64,000 nucleotides of DNA from Pseudophaeomoniella oleicola (GCA_003868215.1 QWDQ01000024.1:248001-312000), one strand, 5' to 3'; shown: positions 34,942-48,100, counted from the first letter of the stretch. Program-made: numbers and translations. The notes: generated from the letters alone by a model not told the origin.

Positions 34942-35631
34942 ATGCAATTCACTGCTGCTATCCTCGCTGTATTGCCGTTGTTGGCAACCGCTGCCCCTGT
35001 TACAGGCACTACCCCGACTGCACCCTCTGGCACAAGTGGTGCCTATTCGACGGCAACAGCATCTAGTACCCCATACACCGTCATGGCCCTTCGAAGTGCC
35101 TCTCCGATTCATTTCCTGCAAATGAACGCTGCCAATCTCACATTCTGGCTCGGAGGTGCAACTAGCAGCTACTGTCCCTCCGAAGTAGTAGAGCAGTGCC
35201 CCCCAGGGAACACCACAGTCTTTGATGCGCCGAACGGTTTGGTGAGTGAACCCACAAATCTTGGACGGCCTGCGTGTGTGCTAACATCTCGATAGAGCAA
35301 TGAAGTCCCAGGAGGCCAGACCATCTTCGTCGCTCCATCAGGCGCCATCGGCTACACTCAAGCTCACAGCGCTGCTGTCCCCACTGGCTCCGTCACCCAG
35401 CCATTCGAGTTCACCCCAGAGACGGGTGCCGCATTCTCGGGCACGATTAGCACCAGCGCATTCGGAGCCACAGGATTGATGGCCTGCCCAACAGCAAACA
35501 ATAACTGGCAAGTGTTCGCTGCCATCAACAATGCTACCGTCCCTACCGGTAACGCTGCCGATTGTTTGGGCTTCGATGCAGTCACTGTCCCGTGGACTGG
35601 GCCTACCCCAGAGGCTTGGCAATACACCTAG
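34942..35631 (+). CDS. Small secreted protein of the fungal 'IgE-binding protein' type, 211 aa
   Basis: Exons are 34942-35241 and 35296-35631, with a 54-nt intron (GTGAGT...ATAG) in phase 0. A clear signal peptide (MQFTAAILAVLPLLATAAP) is followed by a Thr/Ser-rich linker and one compact domain. Family blocks are ALRSASPIHFLQMNAANLTF, SYCPSEVVEQCPPGNTT, EVPGGQTIFV, GFxATGLMACP-like FGATGLMACP, and the end PEAWQYT. Paired cysteines suggest disulphides. Proteins like this are abundant secreted or wall-associated proteins in moulds, and some are annotated as IgE-binding; no biochemical role is established as far as I know. There is no GPI signal. Confidence 0.85.
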
Positions 35632-37339
35632 AGATCCTTTCGCCAGACCAGTGGCATGGGTAGGATGTCCTCAGCTGATGGAGGGATCGTCGTATTGACG
35701 ATGGAGAAGCGATAATGCATATTGGCGCAGTTACAGGTCTATCTTCCACTTGCATTTTGGCGGAGCATGGGTACAAAAGTCAGGAGATCGATCAACTAAT
35801 AAGGGTTTCACGTTATCCTGAGCATGTGTTTTGTGTATGACAGAGATTGTGCGGACAGGTCGGTTCAAGATATTGAATCTATTACTTCTTTCCGTTTAAC
35901 ATCGAGGCTTTTAGCGTGAAACATTTGTAGACTGTTAACCGGGGCCAGCTAAGGCGGAAGTATCACTATGATACAGTATCTATGGTATACGGCAATCTGG
36001 AAGGATGAAATGTCCGTTTCATCACTATGATGTTTTGAAACGCACTGAAAAGTGAGAGAAAACATGCACAGGCATATGTTATTACTTAGTACTCTCCAGG
36101 CCGACGAAACTATGCAGACTTTGGGCAACAAAGAACCCATGGAGAAGATAGAACAGGACCACGGCCCACTGATATCATTCCAGGACACGAACTATCACTG
36201 ACGTCTACTAGGTACGTAGTAGAGAAGAGCGACACCGGCGATCAAGGGAGCAGCTAAATGGCCTGTGTTCGGGCTCAACACCGAGCCAAGTTGCTACGGT
36301 ACCTACGCATTTCTCCAAAGTGGAGCGGGAGATGTCGGAGAACGGAGAACAGGAGCAAAGGACATTAAGGAAGCACCAGGAAAAGCCGGCCAGATCCGAA
36401 GCCTCGGTTGATGACACCGTGATTATCTTGATGGTAGTGGGTGGGTTTTCACAGGAAGTGATAAGAAAAGAAAGCTGATTTGATAATCGTCATTGAGTAA
36501 TCAGTTGGATTTGGTTCATCTCTCTTTCTGACTGAGAATTGAGGACTACCTGGGTACCTTCATGTGAGAAAAATCGAGATATAATATAATTACTGTAGGT
36601 ATTCTGTAATTACGTGCATGGTTGTATCTACCAGATAGGTAAGGTGTGGGTGGCAGATGACGGTATTTGTTTGGGAAATTCACACACAGTACAGAGTAAT
36701 ATGGAGATACCTCAATCTACCCCACGTATTGCATTACTGCGTAGTAGTATAAGACAACATGCTATTGGGTGTTATTCTACGGGGAAACCTGGGCATTCAA
36801 TAAACTGCCGTACTTATGTATTATGATAACGAAACATGGGATTTACCCTTGAACTGTGCTCTGTACTCATCACCGACCTTTGCCCTTCTTATCTCCCCTC
36901 GTCCCCCTCCTCTGAGCCGACAGAGCCAGAAAAAAGTGGACAAGGACGGATCGAAGGTTTCGGCAACAAGGAGCTTCTTACTCGATACTTTCTTCAGAGC
37001 CAAACAGAAAGACTTTGGATGATGTGCCGATAGCATGTGGGAAGCAGAGGAAGCACAAGATTAAGTACTAATTAGTAGTTCTCTCAAAAAAAAACCAATG
37101 CTTTCCCATTCTTTGGCAGATGAATATAACGAGTGCCGCGGCTACTGCTTGTCTCATCGCTCGATCAGGCGGAAAGGATACAAAGTCTTTGGAGCTTCTC
37201 TGACGTAGTTTAGTTCCCTACTGCAATCGATCTATATTATCTCTCCTCCTCGTTTCTCTTCTCCACGCTTCCCTTTACCCCAGATTTCACAATTTCACAC
37301 CTATCCGTGACTGACCTCTCTCAACACACTGGTCCAACC
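35632..37339. other. Intergenic; malate synthase promoter
   Basis: No gene is supported. TACGTAGTAG-type elements lie near 36205-36222 and 36740. Immediately before acuE is a C/T-rich leader (37230-37330) that includes TTACCCC at 37275-37281, the same heptamer as the arm of the mcsA/mclA inverted repeat. Confidence 0.55.
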
Positions 37340-39060
37340 ATGGCACAAATCGACGCGATCCTCAAGGATGTCACCATCCTCGGCGACGTCAGTGAATCTG
37401 CACAGAAGATCCTGAACAAGGAAGCAACCGCTTTCCTCGCCCTCCTACATCGCTCATTCAACGGCACCAGGAAAGCGTTGCTCCAACGGAGGGCTATTCG
37501 GCAGGCGGAGCTTGATAAAGGCGTCCTGCCAGACTTTCTGCCGGAAACGAAGCACATCCGCGAGAATGATACGTGGAAAGGCGCACCACCGGCCCCAGGT
37601 CTCATTGACCGCAGAGTGGAGATCACCGGTCCGACAGACCGCAAGATGGTGGTAAATGCGTTAAATTCGAATGTGTGGACATACATGGCCGATTTCGAAG
37701 GTAAGTTAGCTACATCCGAAGTGGGGTGTCACTGACACGAAGGCAAAGATTCAAGCGCTCCGACCTGGGACAACATGATCAATGGGCAGGTCAACCTCTA
37801 CGATGCGATCCGCAAGCAAGTCGATTTTAAGCAAGGCGAAAAAGAATATAAGCTACGAACAGACCGTGTCTTACCGACCTTAATCGCTCGTGCTCGAGGT
37901 TGGCATCTGGAGGAGAAGCATTTCACGGTTGACGGCGAGCCAATCTCGGCTAGTCTGTTCGACTTTGGGTTATATTTCTTCCACAATGCCTTTGAGCTCG
38001 TCAAGAGGGGCACCGGACCGTACTTTTACCTGCCAAAGATGGAGTCACACCTTGAAGCTCGCCTCTGGAACGATGTTTTCAATCTAGCGCAAGACTATAT
38101 CGGTATGCCGAGAGGTACAATAAGAGGCACTGTTTTAATTGAGACCATCACCGCGGCTTTTGAAATGGACGAGATCATCTATGAACTTCGTGACCACAGC
38201 TCAGGTCTGAACTGTGGAAGATGGGACTACATCTTTTCCGTCATTAAAAAGTTCCGCAACAACCCTGACTTTGTCCTTCCAGACCGATCAGCGGTGACCA
38301 TGACGGTGCCCTTCATGGATGCTTATGTGCGCCTCCTGATCAAGACCTGTCACCGCAGAGGCGTCCATGCCATGGGTGGTATGGCTGCCCAGATTCCTAT
38401 CAAGGACAACAAGGAGGCCAATGATACTGCGATGAACAACGTCAGACAGGACAAGCTCCGAGAGGCGCGTGCCGGTCATGATGGTACATGGGTCGCCCAT
38501 CCGGCCCTTGCTGCAATTGCCTCGGACGTTTTCAATACCAACATGCCTACCCCCAACCAACTATTCAATCGTCGTGAGGATGTCAATGTCACTGCGAAGG
38601 ACTTGCTGAACATGAATATGCCTGGGACTATCACCGAGGAAGGTATCCGTAAGAATCTCAACATTGGTCTCGGCTACATGGAAGGTTGGCTTCGGGGCGT
38701 CGGCTGTGTGCCGATCAACTATCTTATGGAAGATGCCGCGACTGCCGAGGTGTCTCGGAGTCAGTTATGGCAGTGGTGCAAGCACGGAGTGAAGACATCA
38801 GAAGGCAAGACGGTTGACAAGGCATACGCGCTCAAATTGTTGAAGGAGCAGACGGATGAATTGGCCAGCAAAGCTCCTAAGGGCAACAAGTATCACTTGG
38901 CTGCGCAATACTTTGCTGGTCAAGTGACAGGAGAAGACTATTCTGACTTCCTGACCTCGTACGTATCGACACACCCCCATCGCTTGATTCGAAGGCTAAC
39001 TCTGTAATTAGGCTATTGTATAACGAGATCACGTCTGTTGGGTCTGCAGCGAAGTTGTGA
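37340..39060 (+). CDS. acuE: Malate synthase, glyoxylate cycle, peroxisomal, 539 aa
   Basis: Exons are 37340-37700, 37749-38958 and 39012-39060 (introns 48 and 53 nt); the frame closes at 539 residues, the usual fungal length. The start is the ATG in AACCATGG. Malate synthase blocks are present: [98 protein letters not shown] and GMWVAHP-like DGTWVAHP. The enzyme condenses glyoxylate with acetyl-CoA. The C-terminus ends in AKL, a type 1 peroxisomal signal, which is encoded by the last 49-nt exon. It lies 8 kb from mclA and 11 kb from mcsA, joining glyoxylate and methylcitrate enzymes in one neighbourhood. Confidence 0.95.
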
Positions 39061-39637
39061 AAAGTCAGTTGAAAAGGAATTTGCTAGCAGCAGGAACAAA
39101 GTATATCTAGGTATCTGTACCGTTTGCTAGGTGGTTGGCCACAATATGTGCATATCACAGTAGTTTGTGACCTTTTGGTTATTCTAAATATGACACTTTT
39201 GACGACTGCTGCGTACATATCTTTTCCCGAGTATATCCCTTAGTCTCGGCAGACTATACTCTCAAGAGCATCTAGAGAATGGACGCATTTCTGGCTGAAT
39301 ATCGTCAATGAGATGTATTTCATAGTCTACAGTCACCATTGAATGCTCACTGTCAGCAATCGCCTGTAAAGGTGCCCAATTCAACGTATGTTCAGGTAAA
39401 TTAAGGTTCCCCGGGGGTTGACGCCCAGTTTTGCGGGTAAAAGCACGACTGCATACTACGTAGCCGCTATTCCGCGTCGATTCTCTGATTGGTTTGATCT
39501 AAGGGCACATCTTGCAACATCAAGTATTTCCATTGTACTTTGGGATTTCTTCAAGATCCAACTTCAATTCTCGTGTTTTTAATTCTCATTTCGATGCAGG
39601 AGCTGCTTTGTCTCTGGAGCGACTTCTCCGTTTTATA
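39061..39637. other. Intergenic; beta-glucosidase promoter with CreA-type palindrome
   Basis: No coding sequence. It contains the palindrome CCCCGGGG (39409-39416) and a TACTACGTAG element (39453-39465). Confidence 0.6.
39409..39417. promoter_or_regulatory. CCCCGGGG palindrome, candidate CreA site
   Basis: CCGGGG on both strands fits the SYGGRG consensus of the CreA/CRE1 carbon repressor. It lies about 220 nt before the beta-glucosidase ATG. CreA control of glycosidase genes is well known; binding here is inferred. Confidence 0.35.
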
Positions 39638-42582
39638 ATGTCGATGCGGAAGAAGGATGATCAGGAGGCTTTGATAGCCAATGATACCGAGGATGCCTTT
39701 CGGTCCTCATCATTGTCTTCCTCGATCGAGCTGAGCGAGGATGAAGTCGACCTGTTGGAATCTAGTAAAACCCCTCGGAGTCGAAGACGGGCGTCCTCTG
39801 GATCAAAGCCTCATGTTGAATACGCTGCAATCGGTGGCCATGCAGGAAACAAAGGTCTTCGACGGAGATGGATTCCCCGAGGATTCCTTTGCTCAAAGAA
39901 GAGTTGTGCCATCCTCTTTGGTATCTTCTTGATGATGTTAGCAGTAACGGGTGGTGGTGGTTTCTGGGCCTTTAAGAAGGAACCTTCATATGGACAGTCT
40001 CCTCCATGGTATCCTGCACCACTCGGTGGAACAACTAGTAGGTGGGGAAAGAGTTACGAGAAAGCCAAAGCCTTGGTCGAGCAGATGAGCCTTACAGAGA
40101 AGGTCAATGTCACCACCGGAGTCGGCGTAAGTGTCTATGCTACATCGCCGTAGTAGAGTTGCTGACTGCTTTCCAGTGGCAAATGGAACTCTGCGTCGGT
40201 AATACAGGGTCTGCGGACAGAGTTGGCTTCCCTAGCCTATGCCTCCAAGATGGCCCACTGGGAATTCGCTTTGCCGACAGAATCACATCATTTCCAGCCG
40301 GGCTTACAACGGGTGCAACATGGAACCGAAAGCTGTTCAGGGAAAGGGGTGCTGCTCATGCTCGAGAAGCAAAGTTGAAGGGAGTCCATGTTATTCTCGG
40401 TCCAGCTATGGGACCGCTTGGTCGTCAGCCAGCAGGAGGACGGGTTTGGGAAGGGTTTGGATCTGATCCTGTCCTTCAGGGTATTGCAGCGGCGGAAACA
40501 ATCGAGGGCATTCAAGGAGAAGGTGTCATGGCCACAGCAAAGCATTATGTTGGCAACGAGCAAGAGCACTTCCGCCAATCTTTCGAATGGGGACTCCCTA
40601 ATGCCATGTCTTCCAACATTGACGACCGTACTCTGCACGAGCTGTATGCTTGGCCATTCGCTGACAGCATACGCGTTGGGGTTGCATCGATCATGTGCAG
40701 TTATCAAATGGTCAACAATTCATATACTTGCGGAAACAGTAAGCTGATAAACGGAATACTGAAGGATGAACTCGGATTCGAAGGGTATGTCCAATCAGAC
40801 TGGTTGGCACAGAGAAGTGGTGTCGCTAGTGCTCTTGCTGGCCTTGACATGTCCATGCCGGGGGACGGGCTATACTGGGCTGATGGAAACTCTTTGTGGG
40901 GTCCTCTTTTGAGTCTTGCCGCCCTCAATGGTTCGCTTCCCCTAGAAAGATTGAACGACATGGCCACACGGGTCGTTGCAGCGTGGTATCAGCTGGGTCA
41001 GGATCAGTGGCAATATGAGGGGCCGAACTTCTCCTCGTGGACGAATGATGAGGTCAGTCTGCTTCACCCTGGAAGTGACAGTGACGACAAAGGCGTCGTA
41101 AACAAGTTTGTGGAAGCGCGTGAGGGAGTACAGGGCGGCGAACCACATAAGAACGTTGCCCGGAAAGTTGCAGCGGAAGGGACTGTTTTGGTAAAGAACG
41201 AAGGGCTTCTGCCATTGTCGAGGAAGGCCACAGCGGATACACAGCTGCGCGTTGGGATTTATGGCAACGATGCCGCTCCTGCCGCTATATGTGTGGATCG
41301 CGGATGTAACGAGGGTACTCTCATATCGGGCTGGGGATCTGGATCTGTAGAGCTGAATAGACAGGTGGATCCTTATTCGGCACTCAAGACCGCATTCAAC
41401 GACAGTTCGATCGACCTTGTATCTGACCTCAGCAATGACTTGTCAGAAGACGGGCGCACATCTCTCAAAGACCGCGATGTCTGCATTGTGTTTGCCAATT
41501 CCCATGCTGGTGAGGGATATCTATCTGTTGGCCCAATCCGTGGTGATCGTAATGATCTGGACCTACAAAAAGGAGGAGATGCTCTGATACGGACAGTGGC
41601 CAAGGGTTGTGGCAATGGCAACGGCAAAGTGGTTGCCGTTATCCACGCTGTTGGACCGGTAATCCTAGAGAAGTTTATCGACGAGCCGTCAATCAAGGCT
41701 GTCCTCCTTGCCAACCTACCAGGAGAAGAAAGTGGCAACGCCCTTGTCGACGTCCTGTTTGGGGACGTCGATGCAAGCGGCCGATTGCCTTATACCGTCG
41801 GCAAATCATTGAGAGACTATGGACCAGGGGCTCAAATAATGTATTATCCCAACGGTGTCGTGCCTCAAGCCAACTTTGACGAAGGATTGTATATTGACTA
41901 TCGTCACTTCGACAAGTACAAAGTCAATCCCCGCTACGAATTTGGATTCGGTTTATCCTACACGCAATTCGAGTACTCCGACTTGAAACTGACTACTCAC
42001 AAAGAGAGATCCGCTCTCCCATCACCGCGACCGTCAGCTGATACTCAACCTCCCAAATACGACAACGAGATTCCCGACCCCTCAACGGCTGTCTTTCCGG
42101 CGGGTTTCCGACAGATAAAGAAATACGTATACCCGTATATCAAGAGCGCCTCAGAAGTTAAACAAGGCCAATACCCCTACCCAGAAGGCTACGACATGCC
42201 CCAACCCCCCTCCGCTGCTGGCGGCGCCGAAGGTGGCAACCCCTCCCTCTACGAAACCTTCCTCTCAGCCAGCTTCTCCATAAAAAACACCGGCTCCCGC
42301 AAAGGCCAAGCCGTGCCCCAGCTGTACCTCAGCTTCCCTTCCAACGTGCGCGACATCAACGGCGACAAAATCGACTTCCCCGTCAAAGTGCTGCGCAACT
42401 TCGATAAGATCGAGCTCGACCCTGGCGCAGACCAAACGGTGACGTTGAACCTGACGAGGCGAGATTTGAGCTATTGGAGCGTCGTGAGGCAGAATTGGGT
42501 GATGCCGATGCCGGCGGAGGGCAAGTTCGGGGTTCTGGTTGGTAGGAGTTCGAGGGATTTGCCGCTGGCGGGGACATGGTAG
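39638..42582 (+). CDS. Type II membrane GH3 beta-glucosidase, 964 aa
   Basis: Exons are 39638-40126 and 40177-42582; the 50-nt intron (GTAAGT...CCAG) is in phase 0. The start is the first ATG of the frame. A Ser/Glu/Arg-rich cytosolic tail of about 88 residues is followed by one membrane helix (about 89-111, SCAILFGIFLMMLAVTGGGG) and an outside GH3 enzyme. GH3 blocks are present: LCLQDGPLGIRFAD, AKHYVGNEQEH, and the nucleophile Asp371 in GYVQSDW, then AGLDMSMPGD. A C-terminal fibronectin III-like domain ends the protein. It resembles the Aspergillus membrane-bound beta-glucosidases (bglE type). It would release glucose from cello-oligosaccharides or wall glucans at the cell surface. A CCCCGGGG site upstream suggests carbon repression. 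Confidence 0.93.
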
Positions 42583-42840
42583 GTACGGTACCGTGTTTGG
42601 CGAGAGAGAGAGTGGTGGAATTACGAGCTGTTTCTTTGGATGGAGATTATGCTTCTATTCCTTCATTCATTTCTTTTTTTCGTGTTCTACATAATTTAAC
42701 ACATAGGGTTGGCTGGCGCATGAGATATATACAAGGACAATTCAAAAGAGAACATTGCGCGGCGTTCTTATGTTAATCTATTTCCAAGGCCTAAAAAAAG
42801 ACTACAAACCTAAAGGAATGAGGGGACCCTTCTCATGAGA

Positions 42841-44151
42841 TCAAAAGTCCTTCAATTCCCCCCTCGGCATAACCTTCTCATGTGCCCCCCTCTCCGCGAA
42901 CGCCGTCTTCCACGCCCACGCCCTATCCTTGACCTCGCCATTCGACACCCCCTCGAGCACATTGACGACATACTTCCCGATCGTCGGCAGGAACTTCCAG
43001 CTGTGGAACGAGCCGGCGGTGGCGAAGTAGAGGGTCGAGGATAACCGCGGGTCTGGGTGCGAGGTGATCAGCTGGTTCTGGTCTGGGGAGATGGCGTCCC
43101 AGCAGATGCGCCATTGCGGTGGGGCGGAGGAGGCGGAGGACGAGTCTGAGAGGATGTCGGGGATTCGCTGGCGGATGAGAGTGATACATTCGTCTTTCAG
43201 GCCCGGTGGGACGACATCTTGGTTGGGTTGGGAGAAGGGCGGGACGGAGATTTTGCGGCCGGTGCGCGTCGTTTCGCAGTTGACAAAGGTGTGAGCGTTG
43301 GTGAATTTGATGCATTTGGAGCGGCCGGATGGCATGATCTCGCCTTTGCCTCCGTAGATGAAGACGGGGGAGCTGTCGTAGCGGGCTGTTTCGGCGTCGC
43401 TGAGATTGAAGGCTGTGGTACAACAGCCGGCCGCCGTGATTTGGCGGTCCATCCGGTCTGCGTCTGCGATGTTGAGGGCATCCTCGAGAGGTGACATGAG
43501 CCATGGTGTCCAGGCCGCGGTGGCAAGGAGGATCTTATCTGCCGTAAAGAGGCGTCCATCACTTGTAGCGATGCCGTGTAGACCGGAGTCTGAAGGTACA
43601 AGTTCTGTGACTTCACCGACGACATAATTGATCCCTCTGCTCACGGCTTCATTCATCAGTGCCTCGACTGCTGCAGAGGCGTCGGCTCTTCCTGCCTCGG
43701 GATTCCAATACCCTTGACCCGAATTCGTCATGTCCATGTTCTTGAATACTCCATCCCAGCGTTCCCGGATTTCATCAAAGGAAATGTCTGAACTGGGATC
43801 GGAACGTCCACTGGACTTGAAGTTTGCTCTTGTCCGCTCGGCAGTGTCACTCCCCTTGTCCGGCAACATGACCCAACCTGTCTGGTGGTAGAACGGTTTG
43901 AGCACTTGGGAGTTTGCCCATTCGTCTAAAGCCTCGTAGGCCAAATCCATATAAAATGGAGTAGCATAGTCGGCTCGGACGATCTTATTGATGTCACTTG
44001 ACGCTGCCTGGGGTGAGGGAAAGGGGGCTCGATCTAGTACGGTGATGGATGTCGGATCATGGTGGGATAGGGAGAGATGATAGGCAGTTGATGTGCCGAA
44101 GATGCCAGCTCCTACAATGAGGATTGAAGAGTGGTTATCAACCGAACCCAT
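42841..44151 (-). CDS. FAD-dependent amine oxidase, amadoriase/sarcosine oxidase type, 436 aa
   Basis: A single exon. The N-terminal ILIVGAGIFGTSTAYHL is the dinucleotide-binding GxGxxG motif of the D-amino-acid oxidase superfamily. ASSDINKIVRADY (about residues 50-62) is the block typical of fructosyl amino acid oxidases and their relatives. The RICWDAISPDQNQLI segment holds the cysteine that carries covalent FAD in this branch, and SFHSWKFLPTIGKY is the C-terminal FAD/substrate loop. Such enzymes oxidise secondary amines (fructosyl-amino acids, saccharopine, N-methyl amino acids) with oxygen, giving hydrogen peroxide. There is no obvious peroxisomal signal at the end (KDF). Exact substrate unknown. 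Confidence 0.88.
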   Translation of the reverse strand: MGSVDNHSSILIVGAGIFGTSTAYHLSLSHHDPTSITVLDRAPFPSPQAASSDINKIVRADYATPFYMDLAYEALDEWANSQVLKPFYHQTGWVMLPDKGSDTAERTRANFKSSGRSDPSSDISFDEIRERWDGVFKNMDMTNSGQGYWNPEAGRADASAAVEALMNEAVSRGINYVVGEVTELVPSDSGLHGIATSDGRLFTADKILLATAAWTPWLMSPLEDALNIADADRMDRQITAAGCCTTAFNLSDAETARYDSSPVFIYGGKGEIMPSGRSKCIKFTNAHTFVNCETTRTGRKISVPPFSQPNQDVVPPGLKDECITLIRQRIPDILSDSSSASSAPPQWRICWDAISPDQNQLITSHPDPRLSSTLYFATAGSFHSWKFLPTIGKYVVNVLEGVSNGEVKDRAWAWKTAFAERGAHEKVMPRGELKDF

Positions 44152-45166
44152 ATTATTGTTTCTCGAAATGACACACGTCGACCTGCGGGTTGTTCGGCAC
44201 CTGTGATAGATTGAGGTAGAGAATCATGAGGAGCTATGGATATAGAAGCGGCGTTTGAGCCCATCACAACATCAATGGACGGACAAATGCTATCATTTCG
44301 GCGGACAAGTACGGCGATGAGGAGGTGGGTGGCGATTGGCGCCAATGCTTTATCATCTTATATTCTCCCAACATTTTCACCCGGGATATAGATGACTGTA
44401 CAGTAAGGATATATCGCGATCGTGTATGTCGGCTATTATGATCTGTACCTCTAATGATGCTCTGGGATGAACCTCTTTGTCTAGTGTTGTTTATCTGGGT
44501 ATGTCAATGTGAAAATGTGCGAGGGCACACCAATCAGAGGTCGTGCTTATCGCAGCAGGGGTGAATAATCGATTATCGGTATCGATAGCAGTATCAACAC
44601 CTGGGGAAGGCAGTGCAAAATGAAAGATTAGGGGCTCAAATAAGAGAGAATAAGTAAAGGTTTCAGTTATACTAGGCAGTTCTAGGCGTTAGGATCTACT
44701 ATGTACTACGTAGTAGTAGTGTTCAGGGAAAGATCTCATTACCATAGATCGAGACCCTTTTGGTAATCAATCCCGGAAAATTCAAAAATTTCAAAGGAAA
44801 ATAAGGAAAAGAATTCTTGATAAGTCCTTTGCCCCGCGGTATCGCCGCTTAATTAATTCACTGACTTTTGATTTTTCTGCCAGAAATTTTTGGTCTGAGG
44901 CCCCCCTCTCCCTCTCTCTCTCTCTTTCCCTTCTCTTTTCTCTCATCTGTTCCTCCATACTCGGTGTCGAGGCAGTTCATTCATATAGACGCGGGCGCAA
45001 AGTCGCTTGCTATTGTTGTTTATAGACTCTCATCCCTCGATTTTCCTGTTTGCCTGGTTGAGTTGCGTCGTTTCTCAAAGAAGTCGTCTATTCTCTGCGA
45101 CTCGGTGTCCGATCGCACCCGTTGGTTTTGGTCTGACAGTCGAATTATTCAAGATCTCTTACGATA
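44152..45166. other. Divergent promoter region of the amine oxidase gene and NEW1
   Basis: No coding sequence. A TACTACGTAGTAGTAG element lies at 44697-44720 and a strong C/T tract at 44899-44942, typical of highly expressed fungal genes, lies about 230 nt before the NEW1 ATG. Confidence 0.6.
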
Positions 45167-48100
45167 ATGCCACACCAGATCTCTCCAGAAACAACGCCTA
45201 ACATGCCTACTATGATCGCAAAGTCATCAAACCCTTCTGGCATCGCGCCGTCGGATGAGGAGGTTTCCAGCCTGCTGAATACTATCTTGTCAGCAGAAAG
45301 CTCACCGCAAGCCACGGATGCCGCATATGCGCTTACGAATCTCTTGCTGCAATCAGTCGGAGTTCGAGGTCTACTTGGCTACAACATCATCCCCGAGATC
45401 AAGAAAGCCGCTTTAGACAAGAAGAGCGGATCCAAGCGAGAGAGCGCACAGTTGATTCTTGGAGCGCTCTTCGAAGTTTTCCCTAGAACGCAGCCTCTCA
45501 GCGAGGTTGTGTTCCTGGTTCAAGATGGCGGTGTTCTCAACGTAGTCTTGGATGGCCTTGCCGATAAGGGTAACGTGGTCAAGGAAGCAGCTCAGTACGC
45601 TATCGATGCACTTTTTGCAAACCTCAGTCCCGAGGCGATGGTAATCGGTCTGCTTCCTGCACTTGAGAGATACCTCAGAAAATCAACCGGGAAGTGGCAG
45701 GGTGCAGTGGGTGCCTTTGCCTTGCTAGGAAAGATGGCGGATAAAGCAAAAATGGGTACGGGTAGTAAAGAAGAAGAGGAGGCGAAAGATTTATTGAGAG
45801 AATCCATGGGTCGCACCTTGAAAGACCTCATTCCAATCGTCGAGGGGGGTATGCACGATCTAAAATCGGAGGTCGCAAAACAGGCTTTGAAGACCATGAA
45901 CTCGCTTGCAACGCTGTTACAGAATGACGATGTCGCGCCTCGGATACCGCTCCTGATTGACACAATGAAAAACCCTTCCGCACAGACCCTTCAAAAGGCT
46001 ATCCATGCTCTTTCGCAGACAACGTTCGTTGCGATCGTGACGTCTCCAGTCCTTGCGGTTCTTACTCCTCTCCTCGAACGAGCACTCAACACTCCATCAA
46101 CATCCCAGGAAGTTCTGAGACAGACCGTCGTGGTTGTCGAAAACTTGACAAAGCTCGTCCACGACCCTGTCGAAGCTCGTGTTTTCCTGCCAAAATTGAA
46201 ACCTGGTGTACAGAAAGTGAAAGATGGCGCATCTCTTCCAGAGGTTCGAGAGCTCGGCGCAAGGACGACAGGCGTCATTAATAAAGCCATGGGCGACGAT
46301 GCTGATGGAGTCACGTCTAGCCAGATTGAAAGGACATCCTCTGAAGATGTTCTCAAAATCCTGGATGCTGAGATCAAGGCACAAGGCAGCATCAAAAATC
46401 TGGATGCTTCTTTCGTGAACTCATCAAAGACGTACATTGCCGATATGGTACGTGAAGATGTCAATATGAGAGCCATGGACAGGATACCAGCAAGGATTGA
46501 GCCTTACGTTCTATCTTTACTATCTCCGGAACAGGCGAAGCCGATTGCGGAAAATGTGCAAACCCACTTCATTGCTGAAGACAACCGCAAGTTTGGCGGC
46601 CCAGTTCAGGAAGACGATGGCGAGACCGAGATCGTTAATGCTGAATTCTCCCTCGCTTATGGTGGTATGCTTCTTCTATCGCACACAAAACTACGACTTC
46701 TCAAGGGTCACCGCTACGGTCTTTGTGGACGTAATGGTGCCGGCAAGTCTACACTCATGAGGGCTATCGCCAGTGGTAAGCTTGAAGGATTTCCCGATCA
46801 GGATACCATCAAGACTTGTTTTGTGGAGCACAATCAAGGCGAAGATGCCGATATCACCATCCTTCAATATGTTGCCAAGGATCCTTATATTGAAAACAAA
46901 GGCACTGAGCGCATTTCGGAGGTTCTCAGCGAATTCGGTTTCGGTGCTGGTCCGGCAGGCCGCCAGTCTGACAAAGTCGGATCTTTGTCTGGTGGTTGGA
47001 AAATGAAGCTTGCTCTGGCTCGTGCTATGCTTTTAGACGCAGATGTTCTTCTTCTCGACGAACCCACTAACCATCTTGATGTTGCGAACGTCAAATGGCT
47101 GCAAGAATACTTGAAGAAGCATGACCAGATCACTTCGTTGATCGTCTCCCATGACTCTGGATTTCTGGACGAAGTCTGCACTGATATCTACCACTACGAG
47201 CAGAAGAAACTCGTTTGCTACAAGGGTAATCTTGCTGCATTTGTCAAGCAAAAGCCCGAAGCCTCGAGTTACTATACTTTATCCGCCTCTAACGTTCAGT
47301 TCAAATTCCCTGCTCCAGGTATTTTATCAGGTGTCAAGTCCAACACAAGATCCATTCTCCGAATGACGAACGCTACCTATACCTACCCCGGAGCTTCGAA
47401 GCCCAGTCTGCAAGATGCCTCTCTTTCCCTAACCCTCTCCTCCAGAGTTGCCATCATTGGTGGAAACGGAGCTGGAAAGTCAACATTGATCAAGATGCTT
47501 ACAGGTGAGACCATTCCACAGCAAGGAAAAGTCGAAAAGCATCCCAACCTGAGAATCGGATACATCAAGCAACATGCTTTGGAACACGTCGAAATGCACT
47601 TAGAGAAGACACCGAACCAATATTTGCAATGGCGTTACGCTAATGGAGATGATCGTGAAGTCTTGTTGAAGCAGACTCGTATTTTGACCGATGAAGATAA
47701 AGCTCAGATGGAGAAGCCGGTGGATCTCGGTGATGGTAGAGGACCACGCAGACTTGAGACACTTATGGGTCGACAGAAGTACAAGAAGACATTCCAATAC
47801 GAAGTGAAGTGGGTTGGTCTTTTACCCAAGTTCAATACCATGGTTTCTCGCGAGACTTTGATGGAATGGGGCTTCCAGAAATGGATTCAAGAATTCGATG
47901 ATCACGAAGCGAGTAGAGAAGGATTGGGTTTCCGTGTTCTGGAGCCTAAGGTCATCTCCAAACACTTTGAGGATGTTGGTCTCGACCCCGAAATTGCCAA
48001 CCATAACGAGATATCTGGTCTGAGCGGTGGCCAAAAAGTCAAGGTTGTTCTTGCAGGTGCCATGTGGAATAACCCTCATTTACTGGTCCTGGACGAACCT

